64,000 bases of DNA from Caprella mutica (lineage: Eukaryota > Arthropoda > Malacostraca > Amphipoda > Caprellidae), in NCBI GenBank assembly GCA_947561585.1, contig CANNZV010000928.1, positions 124,001 to 188,000 on the forward strand, read 5' to 3'. The notes beneath the pieces are model-generated. The model searched no databases. It was not told the origin of the DNA and saw only the letters and a program-made list of their open reading frames with translations. The position numbers and the translations under genes are program-made. Below, in pieces: positions 58,439 to 64,000 of the stretch; the stretch's first letter is position 1; each line of letters begins with the position of its first letter.

Positions 58439-59609
58439 CTGTAAAAAAAGATTAATATATTAATAGCATTAATTGAAGTAAATACTAAATGATTCATTGA
58501 ATACATCAATATCATACATTAAATAATTTGTTATCAATATATTCATATTAAAATGAGGTGGAAGAGTGCGCAACATTACCTAAATTGCTCAATTTAATTA
58601 AGCTACTTATTTTTATCCAAATTGTATTCATTTTATACCCTCTAGCTAACTACCCTTTGATTTAGTTAATTCAAACAAAGAAGAATTATTTCCAAAAATA
58701 CTGACAATAACTAATAGGTATTAGCTATTTCTCACTTTAAAGTAAAATAAAATGGTTTGTGAAATAATGAATATAATAGTCATAGAAAAGCTAAGAAAAC
58801 AAAATATTATATTTTAGTAGGTGTTTAATGTCAGCTTCGGAACCAAAGGCCATATCGCAAAGGCCATAAATAAATAAATAAATGATGGGTAAAATCATGG
58901 CTGTGGAGTCTGAGTCAAAGCTTTTTTTGATGGAGTCGGATTCAGCAATATCAATAACAAGAACTCATAACTGCTCATAGATATAAATTCATTCAATATT
59001 TAAAGTCAAAACACTCAATAGAAATATGACCTCTCCGCATTCTGCGAAGGTAAAAACGGAATTATTAATTACATTATTGATAAATAGACAATATAAACAG
59101 AAATTGTAAAATTAATAACATTAGTCATGATTATTTTTATAGAAATATATTCACAAGATGAATTAACCTGAAATCATTAGAAAACCTGATAAAACTTCAG
59201 GAAAAACACATTAGACTAGTAGTTCTTATCAGTATTATGCAGAAATCATAACTGTTTAATAAATATTGCAGTGGGATGAAGTAAGAATAGTTTACATAAC
59301 AGAGTGTGAGATTTTTATAAACACATTGTTCAGAGTTTGCTTATATAAAGCATGGGTAAGCTAACAATTGAAAAATATTATAAGAAACTTTTATACCACG
59401 AGAGGTAGGTACGTAGAAATGTGTCAGATACTACAGACCAAGAATTATAATATAAAGTTGACTAGTTGGTAACAATATAGCTAAAAATTTATTTACACGA
59501 CAAATTTATTTACATGACAAATTTATTTATATAAATGAATACACAACTCTCTAATCACTATTAATTATTTAGTTAATTTAAAATAATTCTCAGTTTGCTA
59601 CTTGGTTCA
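58439..59609. other. Region between transposase and hydrolase genes
   Basis: Holds a 50-bp family F fragment (about 58817-58865, minus strand, GTTTAATGTCAGCTTCGGAACC) and a remnant of the Helitron-like 5' end (CCGCATTCTGCGAAGGTAA, 59035-59055). Otherwise AT-rich. The missing first THAP exon was sought here on the minus strand without success. Confidence 0.45.
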
Positions 59610-59691
59610 ATGGCATATATAAATCGAAATGGACAGACAATTCAATTAGCAGGAGACTCCCATATGGTGCGTTTATGGAAATTTCATGAAG
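59610..59691 (+). CDS. SGNH gene exon 1 (GDS block)
   Basis: ATG start, 82 nt, donor CATGAAG|GTAATG, exit phase 1. Carries the block I GDSH motif immediately after a short hydrophobic strand (TIQLAGDSH). Confidence 0.65.
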
Positions 59692-60038
59692 GTAATGATC
59701 GATTCATTATTTTACTTAAGAAATTATTAGTCTATATTTAAACTGCTAACATTGAGTTACATAAATAGAATTAAAAAATATGCAAGGTATTTCAATTTTT
59801 TTGGCACATTTCAAGAGCTCATAATTAGTGGATTAAAATTGCTAGCGCAAAGTGAAACTTTTACCATTCAATATATAAAGTTTATTGCAATACTAATGAT
59901 TATCAAGTCCTTGATAGTTCTCAAGATATTTGAGGTCAAAATCCCCCCCCCCCCCCAAAAAAAAAAAATTATGTATATCCTATAAAAATAAGAGATCCTA
60001 AAATTAAATTAAAAATCTCAAAATTGTTTAAATTGAAG

Positions 60039-60184
60039 GAAATGATGAATCATCTAAGTGCATTGGATTTTGCAAGGGAGGAGCAAGGATTCTTGACATA
60101 GCATCACAAATTGATGAGCAGGACCCTGAAGATAGGTCATACCACCCATTGGTTGTCTTGGCAGGAACAAATGACATCTTAAAT
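60039..60184 (+). CDS. SGNH gene exon 2 (GTND block)
   Basis: Acceptor AATTGAAG|GAAATG (weak pyrimidine tract), donor TTAAAT|GTAATA, exit phase 0. Carries HPLVVLAGTNDIL. Confidence 0.65.
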
Positions 60185-60269
60185 GTAATAAACTTTAATT
60201 TTTATTGAACTCTGAATTCAAGTATAATTGCCGATATTTTCTGTTAAGATAAATATATATATTAAAATA

Positions 60270-61938
60270 GGTTCTAGGTAAATTGCTCGAAAACAATTGC
60301 TCGAAAGACAATTGCTCGAAAACAATTGCTCGAAAAACAATTGCTCGAATGAACAATTGCTCGAAAGAACAATTGCTCGAAAGACAATTGCTCGAAAAAC
60401 AATTGCTCGAACAAACAATTGCTCGAATGAACAATTGCTCGAATTATCAAACTGCTCGAATGAACAAAATTGCTCGAATTATAAAATTGCACAGTTTTCG
60501 ATTTTATAAAAATCTGTTATTACCTTTGCAATCTGGCGGAAGGTTATATTTTCATCGGAATTTATTTATTTATTTATCATCTTTTTATTCGCTTAACTGA
60601 AAAGGTGTTCAACCAAATTACCTGTAAATTGGTGAAACGATTGGTTCATGTCCAGTGACCTGCTGCTAGTCTTTTGGGAGTGACCCGGCCGGTCAAAGGT
60701 CAAGGTCACGGTCATTTATAACTCAAAAAGTATCGAACCAAAACCATATTGCATGAAACTTTGTGGAACGATTGGTCAATATGCAGGAACCATTTTGATA
60801 GATTTTGGGAGTGATCGGGTCAAAGATCAAGGTCAAGGCCATTTGTAACTCAAAAAGTATTTAACCAAATTGTCTGAAATTTGATGGTACAATTGGTCAA
60901 TGACCAGGAACGATCTGGTAGAATTTTGGAAGCGATCCGGTCAAAGGTCAAGGTCAAGGTCATTTATAACTCAAAAAGTATTGTACCATATTGCATGAAA
61001 CTTGGTGGGACGATTGGTTGTTATCCAGTTAGCAGTTTCCTTAATTTTGGGAGAGAACGGGTCAGAGCGGAGGCGAAGGTATGCGCTCTACCGAGTGCAC
61101 ATAATCTAGTTCATGAAGTGGAGCCGCACCTAACAATCCTTGTTTCTTTTTATTAATTGATCATTAATCATTCTATGAATGATATTAATTATTACTCATT
61201 CTGCATAATCTTTTTTTAGACCGTTTGTGTCATCTCGTATGTAACGTGAATTGTAATCATTTGGTCTTCTTCTTCTTCATCAATTGGGGATTTAGGAAGT
61301 CCCCTGAAGACTTCGGGCATAGAGTACTGACTTCAGCCACCCAGCCTGGTCACTTAATCATGTGGTGAATCAGTACTGTTCATTTTTTTATCATAAAACC
61401 AAAAAAAATTTGTAGATTTATTAAAACTCTGCCATAACTTTGAGTTATTCCACCTATTGAGGTGTCACATATACATAGGCTAATAATAAATAAATTTTCG
61501 GGTTTTTATGACAAAAAAAACATGAATAATAGTGATTCAACACATGATTCCAATTTACATGTTACATACGAGATGACACAAACGGTCAAAAAAGCAGAAT
61601 GAGTAATAATTAAAATCATTTATAGAATGATTAATGATCAATTACTAAAAAGAAACAAGGATTGTTAGGTGCAGCTCCACTTCATGAATAACTTAATTTT
61701 ATAAAATCGAAAACTGCGCAATTTTATAATTCGAGCAATTTTGTTCATTCGAGCAATTTGGTAATTCGAGCAATTGTTCATTCGAGCAATTGTTCGTTCG
61801 AGCAATTGTTTTTCGAGCAATTGTCTTTCGAGCAATTGTTCTTTCGAGCAATTGTTCATTCGAGCAATTGTTTTTCGAGCAATTGTTTTCGAGCAATTGT
61901 CTTTCGAGCAATTGTTTTCGAGCAATTTACCGGCTACC
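60270..61938. mobile_element. Foldback element with TTGCTCGAAAACAA arms and 9-bp duplication
   Basis: Left arm 60270-60490 and right arm 61735-61938 are inverted arrays of the 12-16-bp word AATTGCTCGAAARACA. Outer ends are GGTTCTAGGTAAATTGC and, by complement, GGTAGCCGGTAAATTGC. Identical ATTAAAATA flanks at 60261-60269 and 61939-61947 mark a 9-bp target duplication. Inside the arrays a second pair of inverted arms (TTTTCGATTTTATAAAA; TCATGAAGTGGAGC; AGACCGTTTGTGTCATC) pairs across a core at about 61260-61550. A Helitron-like element is inserted in the left inner arm. Open frames in the arrays (SSNCLFEQLF-type) are artefacts. Confidence 0.9.
60530..61109 (+). mobile_element. Helitron-like nonautonomous element, copy 3, with empty site
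   Basis: A 580-bp insert beginning TTACCTTTGCAATCTGGCGG and ending GCGCTCTACCGAGTGC...AATCTAG. The opposite arm of the surrounding foldback retains the uninterrupted sequence (GTTA joined to TTCATG, complement at 61683-61692). Comparison shows insertion between A and T with no target duplication, CTAG at the 3' end, and a hairpin (GCGCTC/GAGTGC) 11 bp before it. These are Helitron hallmarks. The 5' TC usual for Helitrons is not seen (TT here). Confidence 0.78.
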
Positions 61939-61992
61939 ATTAAAATAGGTACACACAATGTTTATATCTTATTTATTTTATTTACTTTGCAG

Positions 61993-62332
61993 TATGGACC
62001 TGGATTTGTTGATCGTGAAGAGTTGGCAAGCAACTATATGACTTTAGTTGATAGCTGTCTTGAGATATCAAATGATGTGTACTTGTGCACATTACCTGGT
62101 ATACCAAGGTGTGGTAAATCAGGGAAACTGTACATGGGCATGGCGCTCATTGAACAAACATATTATCAATGCATATGAAGGTTATGATAATGTTGAAGTT
62201 ATAAGGATTGATCAAATTTTTTTTGATTATCCAGAACGTAAATTCATTATAGATAAATTTGAGAGTGATGGAATACACATGAATCACGAAGGCAAAGATG
62301 CTACAGTGGAAGAAATTTGGGATTGTGTATAA
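61993..62332 (+). CDS. SGNH gene exon 3 (DxxH block, frameshifted)
   Basis: Acceptor TACTTTGCAG|TATGG. The first frame runs to TGA 62178; the second frame from about 62125 gives helix LNKHIINAYEGY, strand VEVIRIDQIF and the DGIHMNHEG block, ending at TAA 62330-62332. Confidence 0.6.
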
Positions 62333-63303
62333 ATATTCTTGTTCAAATGGTAGCTACAAAGCTAGTATCTATATATGAGACCAATTTTACTATACATAGT
62401 AATTATAGCTAGTTATTATTGATTATACAATTATTTGTTCATATTCAGAATGTTCATTTTTCATTTTTTTACAATCCAGATATCTAGTTTTCTTAATGTC
62501 TGATAAATGTTAACCTTTAGCTATAGAGTAAATAGTATGGGACAATTAATCTTAATTAGGAATTGAAAGAATAGTGATTTTTTGGAGATAACTACAATTT
62601 ACTATTCAGATTCTTTAATAATAAATTATACATATATTAATAGTTTAATAACATCATTTGCTTATTCCAACCATTTTAATGTATAATTCAATAATAAAAC
62701 ATATATGGCCAAAATATTGAATCGTTTCATTACTAATAGTCACAGAGAAATAAATAACCTTTAATTAATGATTATTTCAGTTCTTACATGGAAATAAAAT
62801 ATGCTAAGAAATATCTGAAAATAATAAAATTTAGTATCCAAGCAGTTCACAGTCCAGAGGGTAGTAGATGGTGTGAATCCACACCAAGAATGTTTTGAAT
62901 AAATAATTATCACTCAGCATTAATTAAATCTCTTATTGCTCTCTTAAGAGGATTTTAAACTCATTTGTCTCTCCCAAAGAAACCAAATTTCTCTCCAAAA
63001 TGATCAAATTATCATAAATTCTCGCCAAATATTAATAATATTGTAGCATAGGAGAAAATTAGATATTTCTTGCCATATCTAATTGAAGGGCTCATAACAA
63101 CTGTCACAAACTCGCCAATAAAATGGTAAACTTTGACATGCTATATTACCTGGCTGTCACACCACGACGCCACTCCGCATTACCATGAAGAGTCTTTTCT
63201 CATGCAGAGATTTTAATTTGAGAGACAGTTACTCTCTGACACTTCAGAAACTACCACAACTAAATTAATGGTTACATAGTTATTCATTCAAAATCTCATG
63301 CAG
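62333..63303. other. Intergenic, nothing recognised
   Basis: AT-rich with no array. The T-rich tract at 62440-62470 and a GCAATAAAA-poor context give no clear 3' end for the hydrolase gene. Confidence 0.45.
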
Positions 63304-63965
63304 CTAAATTAATGAATAATGGGGACATAAGAATTAATTCAAGATCTACCGCAGAGATTATGAGAGATATACAATTTCTAATATTTGGCTCAGATTTGTT
63401 GCAGAGAGAATTGAAAAATGTTCTATATTCTGCAGGCTGCAGTCTGGTGGATGTGAATTGTGATGATGAACTATCAGAGGTAAGACCCGAGACCAAAGAG
63501 TCAATAATTTGATATAGATTTTAGAAGAAGAACAAAGTTTTATAGATTCTGAACCTTAGTATCTAGCAGCTAAGCAGTACAGTACTTAGTACTAGCTGGG
63601 CAAATGTTTAATTTGACTAATTTCCTTCTTACATTCATAAGATAATTACCTACACCTAACCTGAGTTACCTGACCAGGTAATAAAGCATGTCCAAACTCG
63701 CCACTTACTTTAATGGCAAGTTTAACAGTAACAGTCTTATTCTGTTCGTAGCAAAATTAATGTAAATATACTAGGTAGCAATATGGGGATTAATTCAGAA
63801 GTGTCCATAGCAAAATTATTGTAAATATAGGAATTAATCAAAATTGTTCCGAGAGAATATCCCAAATATCTCCCATATAGGCCATATTCAGCAGACCTGA
63901 GACTGGCACTGGCAGGAACTGCCCCACATATAAGAGTAAAGAGTATATCAGTTAAAGCCATTTAA
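63304..63965 (+). CDS. Possible two-exon small gene, unknown
   Basis: Exon 63304-63479 (acceptor TCATGCAG, ATG at 63312, donor TCAGAG|GTAAGA) and exon 63831-63965 (acceptor TAAATATAG, stop TAA) join in phase 0. From the ATG, exon 1 contributes 56 residues including EIMRDIQFLIFGSDLLQREL, which looks helical; exon 2 contributes 44, including PREYPKYLPYRPYSADLRLA and an alanine-rich end. No known domain was recognised. Upstream exons may exist. The weak second acceptor and small size keep confidence low. Confidence 0.33.
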
Positions 63966-64000
63966 TTGGCTTAGATTTGAAATGGTCAAATCTCAGATAT

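Larger units (their letters stand above)
59610..62332 (+). pseudogene. SGNH/GDSL-hydrolase-like gene, three exons, frameshifted
   Basis: Exons 59610-59691, 60039-60184 and 61993-62332 join in phase with GT-AG junctions. Exon 1 begins MAYINRNGQTIQLAGDSHMV: GDSH is block I, Ser17 the nucleophile. Exon 2 has CKGGARI (block II-like Gly) and VVLAGTNDIL, block III with the oxyanion Asn. Exon 3 gives VYLCTLPGIPRCG, then about 62125 the frame changes and continues ...FESDGIHMNHEGKDA, block V with Asp and His of the triad, to stop 62332. Unshifted, translation ends at 62178. Family members are esterases/lipases or acyl-hydrolases; substrate unknown. Intron 2 holds a foldback element. Divergent neighbour: P-type transposase. 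Some transposons carry such domains, so it may be element-borne. Frameshift could be real or a sequencing error. Confidence 0.72.

Noticed and set aside
60195..61958. Open frames rich in SSNCLFEQLF / NNCSKEQLLER
   Set aside because: They lie in the word-array arms of a foldback element and occur in mirror image in both arms.
1..64000. tRNA, rRNA or snRNA genes
   Set aside because: No cloverleaf-compatible A/B boxes with GGTTCGAAT-type cores or rRNA-like conserved segments were found on reading; a tRNAscan run would settle it.

Overview
The window is AT-rich, intron-containing animal DNA. GT-AG introns, TE density and the gene families (BTB-BACK-discoidin protein, maT-type mariner, P-element/THAP transposase, Ty3/gypsy and non-LTR fragments, Helitron-like elements) point to an invertebrate metazoan. 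Runs such as TAGGTAGGTAGG and the TE mix would suit an arthropod, but I cannot fix the lineage. Nothing bacterial or viral was seen, and no tRNA, rRNA or CRISPR array.

Host genes are few. The best one is a plus-strand eight-exon gene (5453-18181) for a BTBD9-like protein with BTB, BACK and one F5/8-type-C (discoidin) domain. All splice phases agree. Exon 5 carries a coding 24-bp minisatellite, and the last exon runs into a MITE that supplies the stop. At the right end, an SGNH/GDSL-hydrolase-like gene (three exons, 59610-62332, frameshifted) lies head-to-head with a P-element-type transposase pseudogene (56242-58438, minus strand, one internal stop). A possible two-exon small gene closes the window (63304-63965).

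The rest is repeats. 0-5 kb: minisatellites, a Helitron-like element and nested foldback elements. 5-18 kb: the BTB gene, with a mariner relic, a second Helitron-like copy, an AT minisatellite and MITEs in its introns. 18-27 kb: foldbacks, short tandem arrays and a LINE reverse-transcriptase fragment. 27-31 kb: a decayed Ty3/gypsy-like element. 31-46 kb: arrays of 49-, 38/29-, 15- and 51-bp units, a ~900-bp near-palindrome and several copies of one dispersed family. 46-50 kb: a 26-bp satellite with higher-order structure. 51-56 kb: more copies of that family.

Two themes recur. Many foldback elements have arms made of short word-like tandem repeats, different in each element, but share a terminus close to GGNTCTAGGA. 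A Helitron-like family carries dense nuclear-receptor half-sites; one copy sits inside a foldback whose other arm preserves the empty site, giving direct insertion-junction evidence. Most long open frames in the arrays are artefacts of stop-free repeat units.
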